Positions 23,739 through 32,270 of a stretch of DNA of 64,000 nucleotides are shown piece after piece (within the stretch, counting starts at the first letter, position 1; each line of letters starts with the position of its first letter). The DNA comes from Terracoccus sp. 273MFTsu3.1 (GTDB taxonomy: Bacteria; Actinomycetota; Actinomycetes; Actinomycetales; Dermatophilaceae): the NCBI RefSeq assembly GCF_000383675.1, contig NZ_KB911820.1, positions 372,001 through 436,000 of the forward strand, given 5' to 3'. The notes under the pieces were generated by a model. That model ran no database searches. It was not told the DNA's origin and saw only the letters and a list, made by a program, of their open reading frames with translations. The position numbers and the translations under genes were made by a program.

Positions 23739-25787
23739 TCAGCGAAATCCGCTATCCATTGCGCGCTGATGAATGCCCAAAAGGCGTGCTGCTTGGCGCT
23801 CGCTCGGCACTTTCGGTCGTGCTCCAGTCATCAACCCAACAATATCGTTGTCGGCCGGCGACAAGAGCCGGTTCTCGCGACAAAAAGCGTGAACTTGCTT
23901 CCATTCGTCCACGCTGATCTCGAAGATCCTAGACAGTGCCGCAATGTTGGTATCAATCCTCTGTGTAGCCCGAGCGTCCTTGTGGACTTCAGCAGCGACG
24001 CTGGCCAAAACCAGTTCGCCTGCGAGGCTGGAGGGAAGTTCATATTGAACCTTCTTGACCAGTTCCCAGCACTGCTCCCGCTTGGCCCACTCGGTCACGT
24101 TCTGGATCGGACGCTGCTCTGCGGTTAGCACGCGGAAGCAGAGATGAGCGATGTCTAGGCATGCCTCGAGTAGAGCGGCAGAGGGGTCCTGACGGTTCCA
24201 GATCGCGAGAAAATCTAGGCGAGCACCCCGCGCTTGGGTTGCGATGGCATGTGCCAACTTGGCCATTGTGTAGGCAACAATGTTTGCCAAGTAGCCAGAC
24301 TGGTACCACTCGCTCTTCGCCACCCGCGCTCGAATAGCCTGGAACAAGATGGCTTTCGCGACCAGCTCTTTAAAATATGCCTCGTTGAACTGTGTGTCGT
24401 TGCTGGCCCATCGATCCGCAACCGAGTTTGCGAACGCAAGGAAGTTCTTCTGGGCTCCGGCGCTCACCTTGTGGGGTTCTTGGCCCCATGAAACCGAGTA
24501 TTTGGCGGCATCTGTCTTGGTAATGAGCTGAGCTCTGGGATACACCGCTTCGAACTTTTTGGCCTCAGCAGGGGAAAGCTTTGCCCTTTCGTTCTGGTAC
24601 TGACCGCGGGTTCGCTCGTAGAACCACTTCGTCTGGAAATGGGTTCCGGCCATGCTGGGCACCAGAACCTGTCGTGACAGGGTCTCCATCCGGACATGGA
24701 ACGGGCTGTTCGAGAAGAAGTCGGCTTCACTAATCCGATTCTGACTGTTCGCGTAGCGCGAGACGTTTGGAACCAAGTCGACAGCATTCTCAGGCTCGAC
24801 CACGACGAGCTTCATCTGAACATGGACCTTGGAGAGATCGGGCTTCGGAGAGCTGTCCCGACGCACGTAGAACAATGACGCCGTCGTTTGACCGCCGTTG
24901 ACAATCTGAAGGTCGCGCACGCGGAGGATGGATCCATCTGGCCCAGTCTCGACATCGGTTGCGGTGGCAGTCACGCCGTTGTTGTAAGCTAGGAATAGAT
25001 GTGGATCGCTGAGGATTGTCGTGCGGATGCCCCTATTGATGTTTCCCCGTCCACTCAGGAATGATCGCACATTGCTTTCCAGCAGCCGGCTTCCGTACCG
25101 GCCATACAAGTCAGCAAGAAGGTTGCCAGGAACGGCCGCCAAGTAGGTCTCAAACTCCCCCTCCCCGCGCACGGTCAAAGCCGGAACGCCGCGTGCGCTC
25201 CACTCGGTGAGGTCAAGGTCGAGTTGAGCGCGTCCTTGGGACGAAGTGGCTAAAGCCTCCAACCGTTGCAGGTCCCAAATGTGGAAGTCTACCGGGACGT
25301 CGCCCACGCTGGTCGAGGGCAAACTGGCTACCCGTGACCCAAGGGTGAGGTCGGTGAAGAGGTAGAGGCGAAAGCGCGTGATGGCTCGACCTCTGCTGTG
25401 TATGTCGCGTGCAAGCTGGACTGCAGCCTCAGATGGCTCTCGGTCTAAGGGAAACGTGCCGGCGACGGCATCGCGCAAGTAGGCCTCGAGCAGGCCGAAG
25501 AGGCGTTGGACTTCGGTGTTGCCCATGGTCCCCTCAACGCCAGAACCATCGAAATGCGAGATGGCAAGGGCGACCGAGTCGTCCGTGTCGCCGAGGTCGT
25601 GACCGTCGACTCCACTGTTGCGACGGCCACTCTGACCTCTGAAATGGATCGGGATGAGGTTTTCGATTTCTTCAGCAGCGGCCATTCGCTCGGCCATCTC
25701 GGTCATGAATGCGGAAGCAGTCAGATCATTGTCAACATCGGCCCGCACCTCGACTGTGTTCAGTAGCTCCAAAAGAAACTCATTCAC
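23739..25787 (-). CDS. AIPR (abortive infection phage resistance) family protein
   Basis: 682 residues. AIPR landmarks are visible: L-A-Y-N-N-G-V-T-A-T-A near residue 255, I-V-N-G-G-Q-T-T-A-S-L near 285 and R-Y-A-N-S-Q-N-R-I-S-E-A-D-F-F near 330. These are followed by W-F-Y-E-R-T-R-G-Q-Y. The family was named from plasmid-borne phage abortive infection and is frequent in restriction islands; its biochemical role is not settled. GTG start overlapping the upstream DUF4420 gene by 8 bp. Codon usage is less GC-biased than that of the flanking chromosome. Confidence 0.9.
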   Translation of the reverse strand: MNEFLLELLNTVEVRADVDNDLTASAFMTEMAERMAAAEEIENLIPIHFRGQSGRRNSGVDGHDLGDTDDSVALAISHFDGSGVEGTMGNTEVQRLFGLLEAYLRDAVAGTFPLDREPSEAAVQLARDIHSRGRAITRFRLYLFTDLTLGSRVASLPSTSVGDVPVDFHIWDLQRLEALATSSQGRAQLDLDLTEWSARGVPALTVRGEGEFETYLAAVPGNLLADLYGRYGSRLLESNVRSFLSGRGNINRGIRTTILSDPHLFLAYNNGVTATATDVETGPDGSILRVRDLQIVNGGQTTASLFYVRRDSSPKPDLSKVHVQMKLVVVEPENAVDLVPNVSRYANSQNRISEADFFSNSPFHVRMETLSRQVLVPSMAGTHFQTKWFYERTRGQYQNERAKLSPAEAKKFEAVYPRAQLITKTDAAKYSVSWGQEPHKVSAGAQKNFLAFANSVADRWASNDTQFNEAYFKELVAKAILFQAIRARVAKSEWYQSGYLANIVAYTMAKLAHAIATQARGARLDFLAIWNRQDPSAALLEACLDIAHLCFRVLTAEQRPIQNVTEWAKREQCWELVKKVQYELPSSLAGELVLASVAAEVHKDARATQRIDTNIAALSRIFEISVDEWKQVHAFCRENRLLSPADNDIVGLMTGARPKVPSERQAARLLGIHQRAMDSGFR

Positions 25788-26742
25788 GATTCATTCCCCC
25801 GTCCACCATCCAGGCTTCCAATCCTCGAACGTCCAATTGATACCGCACAGAGCTGACTGGGCTCGGCATGTCGTGGGACCGGAGGCTCGGAAAGTGCGAG
25901 TTCACACGAAACACGGTCGCGTTCTGCAACGTGAAACACATCTCCGAATAGTAGTGATCAGACAGGTCCACCCCGAGTCGAGAGACCAAGAGATCGAACA
26001 GGTGGCGTTCGGCCGGGTTGACGCCGAGGGCCGCCCTCCATGACTGCACAAGATCGACAAGCGAGCGAGCGCCCGGGGAGTCGATCGAGCGTTCGTCAAG
26101 ATCGAACACGACTAAATGCAATGTCTTGTCCGCAGGATCAAGCTGCTCCACGGACGACACCTTGACCGTGGTCGCCTTGGACCGTTTGGCCTTGACTTCC
26201 CAAACGTGCCCGGAGGGGAAAGTGAAATCCTGAACGCCGCCAAGGGGGCCTGACCATGAGCGCACGATTTCGGCACGAGATCGACCTTGGCTTACGACTG
26301 TCTCGCCCGCCCACAACTCCGCCACGAGACCTCGGAGCCTCTCGAGTGTCAGGCGCTTGGGAGGATGCGGCCGAAAGAGCACCTGCCATTGCGCAAGGGC
26401 AAGCAGAAACTGGTCGATGGGCGCCAGGCCTGCTCTGGGCACGGCTGACCGCTCGGCCAGATCTACGCCCAGTCGCACGAAAGTAGGGAACAGCGATTGG
26501 TCGACGAGTGTCCAAGTAGTGGCCCAGCGTCCGTCCTCGCGCCGGGAGGATGAGGTGGTGACGTCACGACTCAGATCCTCCAGTTCCGGATCTTGGGCGG
26601 TGATGAGCACCATCACTGCGCGCCCCTTCTCGTCTGCACCGAAGAGCAGGTTCAGCGGGTGGCTCGGATCGAAATACTTCTTCGCCGGCGACCTGTCTGA
26701 ACAGAGTCGCGCCCACTGGACCTCGACGTCGTCAGTCTGCAT
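25780..26742 (-). CDS. DUF4420-type PD-(D/E)XK nuclease-like protein
   Basis: 320 residues from the ATG at 26742. The nuclease core is suggested by a Glu in G-L-V-A-E-L (E142), then D172 in V-Q-D-F, and E182/K184 in W-E-V-K. This spacing fits PD-(D/E)XK enzymes and the DUF4420 family usually found next to Z1 and AIPR genes. It is the best candidate for the DNA-cleaving subunit of this module. It overlaps the Z1 gene by 11 bp and the AIPR gene by 8 bp, implying coupled translation and fixed stoichiometry. Family name from recall; no search was run. Confidence 0.85.
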   Translation of the reverse strand: MQTDDVEVQWARLCSDRSPAKKYFDPSHPLNLLFGADEKGRAVMVLITAQDPELEDLSRDVTTSSSRREDGRWATTWTLVDQSLFPTFVRLGVDLAERSAVPRAGLAPIDQFLLALAQWQVLFRPHPPKRLTLERLRGLVAELWAGETVVSQGRSRAEIVRSWSGPLGGVQDFTFPSGHVWEVKAKRSKATTVKVSSVEQLDPADKTLHLVVFDLDERSIDSPGARSLVDLVQSWRAALGVNPAERHLFDLLVSRLGVDLSDHYYSEMCFTLQNATVFRVNSHFPSLRSHDMPSPVSSVRYQLDVRGLEAWMVDGGMNRE

Positions 26743-29458
26743 CCGTGCCCCATTCCAACTGCGCAAGCCACCCCTGCTGCGCAACGGTATTGATGATGTA
26801 ATCGGCGTCGGTGGACGTGTCCTTTACGTCCACGTGGCGGCCAGGTATCGCGATCTTTGTTGCTACGACTAAGTGCTCACTGACGTGATTAAGCCCCAAA
26901 GGCGCCTCGTTGTCCTTCCACTTCGGTCTTAGCGGATAGAGCATGAGGACTGGCCGTGGCAGACAGTGGTAGAACGCGGTCTCCGGAACACCCTTGGGAC
27001 GCTTCCCCTCCGGCCACTTCTTTGAGTTCCAAAATGCGGCCGTTGCTCGTTCCTTGGCCTCCTTCGATATGAAGTTGAGGGATGCCACATCCGAGGAGCC
27101 CGCCAGCCTGGCCGAGCCGCCCGACACTCGGAGGACATTGCCGTCCGACGCCGTCAACATGCGCTCGGGCGGATAGATCGGAAGTCCAAGTCGCGTATCG
27201 CGATCGCCGGTCTTCCTGCCGTTGGCAAGTACGACATCCCATTTCTGCATACTGGGTGATTTCGCATTGCGCACGAATGTCTGGAGGTTATTTCCCGTCC
27301 AGATGAGCTCGGCTTGATCCGTCACCAATGCGTCCAAATAGTCGGCAATTGTCGACTTCGCCACTCCGCGCCAAGCCGGCCAGTCCATGCGATTCGCCGG
27401 TTCGGTTGGTGCGCCCATAGCGGTCAACAGCATCCTCAAAGCTGATTCGTTCTGAGCGAGACTTACATCTTCACTACTGAGTCGAACGGTCTCGATTCTG
27501 CGGCCGCCAAGAGAGACTGATTTCTTGAAAGTTGTCGCTGCCTTCATCTTGTTTCGCGCAGTTACTAACAAGCTCTCAGGGTGCTTCTTGACGGCGAGCC
27601 CGAAGTCCGCTGGAGTCAGACGCTGTGCCTTCATCTCTGCGAGATCGTCTCGGAGCTCTCGAACGGCTTCGTCGACGAACCGGAACTGGTCGGCCACATC
27701 GGCTGTGATCCACAGTCTAGTTAAGTCCTGGAATCCGTCACGGTAACCGAACCATCGCGCCATCTGCATTAACGTGTCGAATGCGCCTGCTTGTCGGTAG
27801 AAGTAGCTAGTACTCAGGCCATCCAACGTCAGCCCTCGGCTTAACACGTCGCCGCCCACGGCGATCATGCGTGGCGGCTTGTCCCATGCCAGCTCTTGGT
27901 CGACTAAGGCCTTGTCGCGGTCGGAGTTCACCAAGGTCACGCGTATGTCGGCCACAGAGGCCCACAGCGAGTCGAGTATCTGGGTCCAAGTGAACTCCAC
28001 ATCCGAGTAGACCTGATCGTAGGTCTCTTCGAGGGACTCGAGGTGCGAATTGGGTTGCCCGTCGGCGTAGGCGGCGGCATGGAACTCCGCAGCGTTGCGT
28101 AGCTCGACGGCGTATTGCTCGACTAGTTCATGAACCTGACGCTGGATGTTCTTGAAGCGTGACACGTTCACTAGCATCGAGCGCCCGCCACCATGGCCGC
28201 GGAGATCCCTGACCGCCGTGGCGATCAGGAACGTTCTGACCGCCAATTTCAGGCTCGGTGGAAGCCCGGGCACGGAGTCGTTCGACTTGTGCCGGCTGGG
28301 CACGTACGCCTCGGCATCCGTCACATCCATCAGCCCGCCGTCGAAAACGTCATCGCTGGTGCCGAACGTCGCGGTGGCGCCCACGTAGTTGGTGGGTGTC
28401 TCGAGACTGTAGACGTAATCGCGGGGGAACAGGTCGTTTTGGTGATCGTGATCGATGAATATGTTTGCGAAGGGCGTCGCGGTGAAAGCGATATATGAGC
28501 TGCGTGTGAACTTCCCGAGGATGCCCCGGATCGCCGCGTTGATTGCCGTGGGCGACTCCTCGGCGCCTGTGTTCACGGACGCGTAGTCGGACTCATCGTC
28601 AAGGAGAAGAAGCGGCAAGTCGATCCGGCCCGTGGTGCCCGCCTGTTGGCCCAGCCACTCTTGAACGGCGTTTAGTACGCTCTTGTTCTTCTTAAGGACG
28701 AAGACATACGGAGATGGCGTGTTTTCCGAGACGGTGATGCTGGATGCCATCAGGCTGGACTTGCGGAAATCCTGCATCACCGTGGTCATGCTTTGAGCGT
28801 CGGCAATCGTCTCGTTCAATAGACCGATGCCAACGAACTTCTTACTTGCTTGCTGGCTATTTTGACCGCCCTTCTGTGCTATTAGTCTGGTGTCGCGCCC
28901 GATGAATGCCTCATCCAAACGTTCCTGAGTCTGCTGCCTGAGGCTCTCTGTGCTTCCGGCAAGTACGATGATCAGTCGGTACCCCGCATCAGCAGCCTTG
29001 TTGAATAGCCCGAGATACGTCCCGGTCTTGCCTGACTGGACATCACCGATGACCAAACCACGGCGGCCCCATGTGCCTCCCGCTTTTGGATCGCCTACGA
29101 GGTCGAGGATCTCGTCGGTGAGGTGTCCCAGCTTGTCCACGACCTTCGGAGGCCGACCGTTCTGCAGGAGCCATTGCTTGTACGCCTTCCAGCGTGACCA
29201 TTCGATTTCGCTCCGCATTCCCGGAAGCCAAGAGACGAAGTCCTCCGATGTCACGGCGGTGCCCAGATCGACGTCGATCTGCAGCCGTTGGATGAGCTCA
29301 CGCGTCATCGAATCGATCTCGTCGGCAGACGCGGCAGGAGCCAGGACCGGTTGTAGGCCGGCGACCATGTCACGAAGCTCCTGCTCTGTGTGCAGACCTG
29401 TGCTCAACGCTCCGCTGACCGCGAGCTTGAGCTGTTCCATTGCCACGCTCTCAGCCAC
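26732..29458 (-). CDS. Z1-domain superfamily 2-like ATPase
   Basis: 908 residues. Walker A is G-D-V-Q-S-G-K-T at 138-145 and Walker B is D-D-E-S-D at 288-292. A helicase motif III-like T-A-T-P lies at 327-330, and a C-terminal helicase lobe shows V-G-G-D-V-L-S-R-G-L-T-L followed by Q-M-A-R-W-F-G-Y-R. This is the Z1 signature set. Comparative genomics (Iyer, Abhiman and Aravind on MORC-like ATPases) linked Z1 proteins to GHKL ATPases, methylases and nucleases in restriction operons. It probably moves on or remodels DNA to license cleavage. GTG start overlapping the GHKL gene by 8 bp. Confidence 0.92.
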   Translation of the reverse strand: MAESVAMEQLKLAVSGALSTGLHTEQELRDMVAGLQPVLAPAASADEIDSMTRELIQRLQIDVDLGTAVTSEDFVSWLPGMRSEIEWSRWKAYKQWLLQNGRPPKVVDKLGHLTDEILDLVGDPKAGGTWGRRGLVIGDVQSGKTGTYLGLFNKAADAGYRLIIVLAGSTESLRQQTQERLDEAFIGRDTRLIAQKGGQNSQQASKKFVGIGLLNETIADAQSMTTVMQDFRKSSLMASSITVSENTPSPYVFVLKKNKSVLNAVQEWLGQQAGTTGRIDLPLLLLDDESDYASVNTGAEESPTAINAAIRGILGKFTRSSYIAFTATPFANIFIDHDHQNDLFPRDYVYSLETPTNYVGATATFGTSDDVFDGGLMDVTDAEAYVPSRHKSNDSVPGLPPSLKLAVRTFLIATAVRDLRGHGGGRSMLVNVSRFKNIQRQVHELVEQYAVELRNAAEFHAAAYADGQPNSHLESLEETYDQVYSDVEFTWTQILDSLWASVADIRVTLVNSDRDKALVDQELAWDKPPRMIAVGGDVLSRGLTLDGLSTSYFYRQAGAFDTLMQMARWFGYRDGFQDLTRLWITADVADQFRFVDEAVRELRDDLAEMKAQRLTPADFGLAVKKHPESLLVTARNKMKAATTFKKSVSLGGRRIETVRLSSEDVSLAQNESALRMLLTAMGAPTEPANRMDWPAWRGVAKSTIADYLDALVTDQAELIWTGNNLQTFVRNAKSPSMQKWDVVLANGRKTGDRDTRLGLPIYPPERMLTASDGNVLRVSGGSARLAGSSDVASLNFISKEAKERATAAFWNSKKWPEGKRPKGVPETAFYHCLPRPVLMLYPLRPKWKDNEAPLGLNHVSEHLVVATKIAIPGRHVDVKDTSTDADYIINTVAQQGWLAQLEWGTDAD

Positions 29459-30911
29459 GTACGGCCTCCTTGAGGATGTCAGCGCCCCGGGGGTGACCGC
29501 TGAATGGTTCGACGTTGATCATGGCTGCGACGAAAGCGTCGCCGGTGGCGGATGGACCGGCAGCGGTCGAATACTTAGTCCACATATCGCGCGCCATCTC
29601 TGCGATGGCGGATTCTCCCAAACCGTTCTCCATCACCTGATCCTTTGCCAGACGATTGAAGATATCGTCGCCAGGCATCGTCGCTTCGATCAGGGTCAGT
29701 AGCCGTCCCAGCTCGGCCTCTCCCTGTCCCCCAGACGCGACGACGGCGGCGTCCACGGCAGGATGGCTCCTGTTGAGTGAGTACGAGAATCCGTTCTCAT
29801 GTGTGACGAGCTGCCAGACATGCTGAGTCGCGCTCTTCTCCTTGCGACCCTGCCAGTTGAGGGTGTTCTTGCTGGGCGTGGTCACACGTTCAGCGAACTT
29901 CTTCAATCGGCGACGCACCTCGGGGGGCGGCTGTGCGGTGGCCTTCTTGATGTCTAGTGCCCAAAGGTGGTCAAGCGAGTTGGGCACATCGACCTGAACT
30001 CTCGAGAGCTTGGCCATGTCCTGTCTCGGAAGGATTCGGAACCACGTTCCCCAAATGACGAGGCGACGGGCCCGATAGATGTAGAAGCCTTGGCTGTCAC
30101 GAAGTTGTCCAGCCACTTGCAAACTGGCGCGGTCCGCTGAGGAAAGGGTGGTCAGCCGAGGCACGGTGAAGGGCTGGACCGTGACCGTGGAACCCTCCAC
30201 CTTGAATGACTCGGACGGTAGGCGCTGTGTCCGGCGATGTGTGGAGAGGAAGGGGTCGATGGCGGGGATGGCGCGGCTGTTCAGCCTGATGACCAGCGCC
30301 CGTTTGGAGTCCCCGATGAACCGGTGGAAGATGAGGCCGAGATGATCCCTCACGCCCAGCATCGCGGAGTCCATATCGGCCGCCGTTTCGCCTGCGTGCG
30401 CTCGCAACTGGTCGAGCTCTCGCCAGAGAACGAGCGTGCCAGATTCGAGGGCCAGGAGTCGCTCCACCCCCGGAAGTGATTCCACCTCGACGGCGTCGAG
30501 GCGCAGTAGGGACCAGGTGCCTTCGCGCAAAAGGTGATCTAGGTTCCACGAGTAGGCGACCACGCCTTCACTCGTCTTGCTCACCAAGGTCATGTCGCGG
30601 CATTGCGAGAGTGAAGCCGTTTTTAGCCCTAGGCCAAAGCGGCCCAAGTCATGGGCAGGTCGCTGTTCGGTCGAGCTTCGGGCAGCGAGTCGCATCGCCT
30701 CTCGTGCCGCTTGACGTGACATGCCCGAGCCGTCGTCTAGTACTGCAACGAAGTCGTCAGGCTCGCTCGCGAACGAGATGTCGATTTGCGAGGCGCCGGC
30801 AGTGATCGAGTTATCCACGAGATCGGCGATCGCGGCTTCCAACGTGTAACCAACCGCTCTCATGGACTCCATAAGGTGCGGTTCGGGAGGGATCTGTTCC
30901 TCGGTTGCCAT
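29451..30911 (-). CDS. MORC/Hsp90-type GHKL ATPase
   Basis: 486 residues. The Bergerat ATP fold is clear. The N box is E-A-A-I-A-D-L-V-D-N-S (catalytic Glu and Asn34), the G1 box D-D-G-S-G-M at 59-64 and the G2 box G-R-F-G-L-G-L-K-T-A-S at 90-100. A transducer (S5-like) region follows, including K-L-S-R-V-Q-V-D-V-P near 290. The N-box form IADLVDNS is that of MORC and related bacterial restriction-associated ATPases, not classical MutL or histidine kinases. ATP-driven dimer closure around DNA is the family model; here it would cooperate with Z1. First of four overlapping genes. Confidence 0.92.
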   Translation of the reverse strand: MATEEQIPPEPHLMESMRAVGYTLEAAIADLVDNSITAGASQIDISFASEPDDFVAVLDDGSGMSRQAAREAMRLAARSSTEQRPAHDLGRFGLGLKTASLSQCRDMTLVSKTSEGVVAYSWNLDHLLREGTWSLLRLDAVEVESLPGVERLLALESGTLVLWRELDQLRAHAGETAADMDSAMLGVRDHLGLIFHRFIGDSKRALVIRLNSRAIPAIDPFLSTHRRTQRLPSESFKVEGSTVTVQPFTVPRLTTLSSADRASLQVAGQLRDSQGFYIYRARRLVIWGTWFRILPRQDMAKLSRVQVDVPNSLDHLWALDIKKATAQPPPEVRRRLKKFAERVTTPSKNTLNWQGRKEKSATQHVWQLVTHENGFSYSLNRSHPAVDAAVVASGGQGEAELGRLLTLIEATMPGDDIFNRLAKDQVMENGLGESAIAEMARDMWTKYSTAAGPSATGDAFVAAMINVEPFSGHPRGADILKEAVRG

Positions 30912-31060
30912 TGCCTCGTTGCTTCAGCTTCCTGTTTTCCGCCCCCTGATCTGGGCGCAGAGAAGGACGGGCGCCCCGATAGACCCTCGGAGCCCTGGGG
31001 AGCCCAACCATGCCATGAACCAGACATCTAGTGGTCGATCCTGTGAGGCGGTGTGTCCGC

Positions 31061-31522
31061 CTACTCTTGGCTTAGCCTCCGCTCGACTATGTCAGCCATC
31101 ATCCTAGGCGCGAGGTGCTCCCAAACGCGTACGGGCTCCCACCCCGCGGCTCGAAGGGCACTGTCGGTGTCCTGATCTCGGATTCGGTTCGCCTCGATCT
31201 TCGCCAGCCACCAGTCTCGATTCCTGATCGGTGGAACGAAATGGTCAGGGCAGCCATGCCAAAAGCAGCCGTCGACGAAGACGGCCACGCGGGGTCTGGT
31301 AAAGGCGATGTCGACCCGCCGCCTTGGCAGCCCAGGCACGGGGTACTGAACACGGAACCGTCGACCTCGACGGTGCAGCTCGCTCCGTAGGGCAGTCTCG
31401 GGTCGTGTCCCCTCTCGGCGCTGCCGACGGAAGCGTTCACGGACTGCAGCGTCAATGGGAGGTTGCGGCGTCGGAGGAGCCGCTGGGGTGTCGGTGCTTG
31501 CAGGAATCGGACGTGCGTCCAT
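31061..31522 (-). CDS. Very short patch repair (Vsr) endonuclease
   Basis: 153 residues. Vsr features: R-R-E-G-T-R-P-E-T-A-L-R near residue 40, V-D-I-A-F with the catalytic Asp71, then F-V-D-G-C-F-W-H-G-C (82-91) and W-W-L-A-K-I-E-A-N-R-I-R-D. Vsr nicks beside T in T:G mismatches produced by deamination of 5-methylcytosine, and so accompanies C5 methylases. Here the methylase gene lies six genes away at the other end of the same series. The N-terminal 25 residues are a Pro/Ala tail not typical of the family, so translation may start later. The gap to the GHKL gene is 149 bp. Confidence 0.93.
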   Translation of the reverse strand: MDARPIPASTDTPAAPPTPQPPIDAAVRERFRRQRREGTRPETALRSELHRRGRRFRVQYPVPGLPRRRVDIAFTRPRVAVFVDGCFWHGCPDHFVPPIRNRDWWLAKIEANRIRDQDTDSALRAAGWEPVRVWEHLAPRMMADIVERRLSQE

Positions 31523-31680
31523 GCGCTAAGCCTGGCAGCCGCGCCTGCCGACGCAGGTTTTCGCGTGTCACCATCTTCGAATGCTGCGAAGCGCCCGTAA
31601 CCAAGGACCGCCTTGCTGCAGCCTACGATGCAGGGTCGTGAATGCTGGCGTTGATCGTTGCCGATGCACAGCGGAATCGA

Positions 31681-31962
31681 CTATTGCAGTCTCCAGCCCC
31701 CAGATCGCTTGCCCGCTTTCGACGCCAAGACTCCGTCGTTCCGGAGATTCTGGGCCGCCCATCGGAGGTCGTATTGCCAAGTGAAAAATAGGTCTCCAGA
31801 AGCGCGCAACTCCGGCTCGTGGTGCTCCCAAACGTGTCGAGCCACCTCGACCACCGACATCTCGCGACCTTGCTCGCGAAGTGCTTGCACGATCCAACTC
31901 TCCAAGTCTCTTTTCTCAGCCACGGGGGCAGCTTGGCAGCTTGAGTCGGATGGGGGGTTCAT
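31681..31962 (-). CDS. Small winged-helix protein, Mrr-N-like
   Basis: 93 residues from the ATG at 31962. The pattern is W-I-V-Q-A-L-R-E-Q-G, S-V-V-E-V-A-R-H-V-W-E-H-H, then F-F-T-W-Q-Y-D-L-R-W-A-A-Q-N-L-R-N-D-G-V-L and a closing G-G-W-R-L. It resembles the N-terminal DNA-binding winged helix of Mrr-type restriction proteins and stand-alone regulators related to it. It sits directly upstream of vsr on the same strand and could be the controller of the defence genes. The reading frame is open further upstream into a truncated receiver domain, so a longer chimeric product is possible. Confidence 0.65.
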   Translation of the reverse strand: MNPPSDSSCQAAPVAEKRDLESWIVQALREQGREMSVVEVARHVWEHHEPELRASGDLFFTWQYDLRWAAQNLRNDGVLASKAGKRSGGWRLQ

Positions 31963-32253
31963 TTGAGCGTGTCGCGAACTTTCATGTGGCGAAGGTGAGG
32001 TGATCACGCTTCCGAGTCCGCCAGTGACGTTGCGGATGCCGCCGCAAATCTCCTCGGCCGATGTGGTCTGAGCAGGGAAGTCGTCAACGCCGGCTCGCAC
32101 CACCCGCCGGGCCACGTCGTGGTGGTCGAAGGCGGTGAACATCAGGACATGCGGCGCCTCAAGGCGCGCTTTCACTGCCCCGATCGTCTCGGTGCCGCCG
32201 ACCCGCGCCATGCCGACGTAGAGCACGATGAGGTCGCAGGTGCCGCAGGCCAA
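31963..32253 (-). pseudogene. Truncated response-regulator receiver domain
   Basis: In frame with the winged-helix gene downstream, the translated segment resembles the second half of a NarL-type receiver. C-D-L-I-V-L-Y-V-G-M-A stands where a receiver has V-L-L-D-V-R-M-P, and L-M-F-T-A-F-D, V-R-A-G-V-D-D-F and E-E-I-C-G-G-I-R follow. The phospho-acceptor Asp is replaced by Tyr, the first half is missing and the LuxR-type DNA-binding domain is gone. It is therefore a remnant, cut at both ends, most likely by arrival of the defence island on one side and a deletion on the other. Confidence 0.65.
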
Positions 32254-32270
32254 CGCGCACCATCGGGTTC

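Noticed and set aside
21909-32260. Attachment-site direct repeats flanking the defence island
   Set aside because: I compared both borders by eye and found no shared sequence longer than chance, and no integrase or tRNA.
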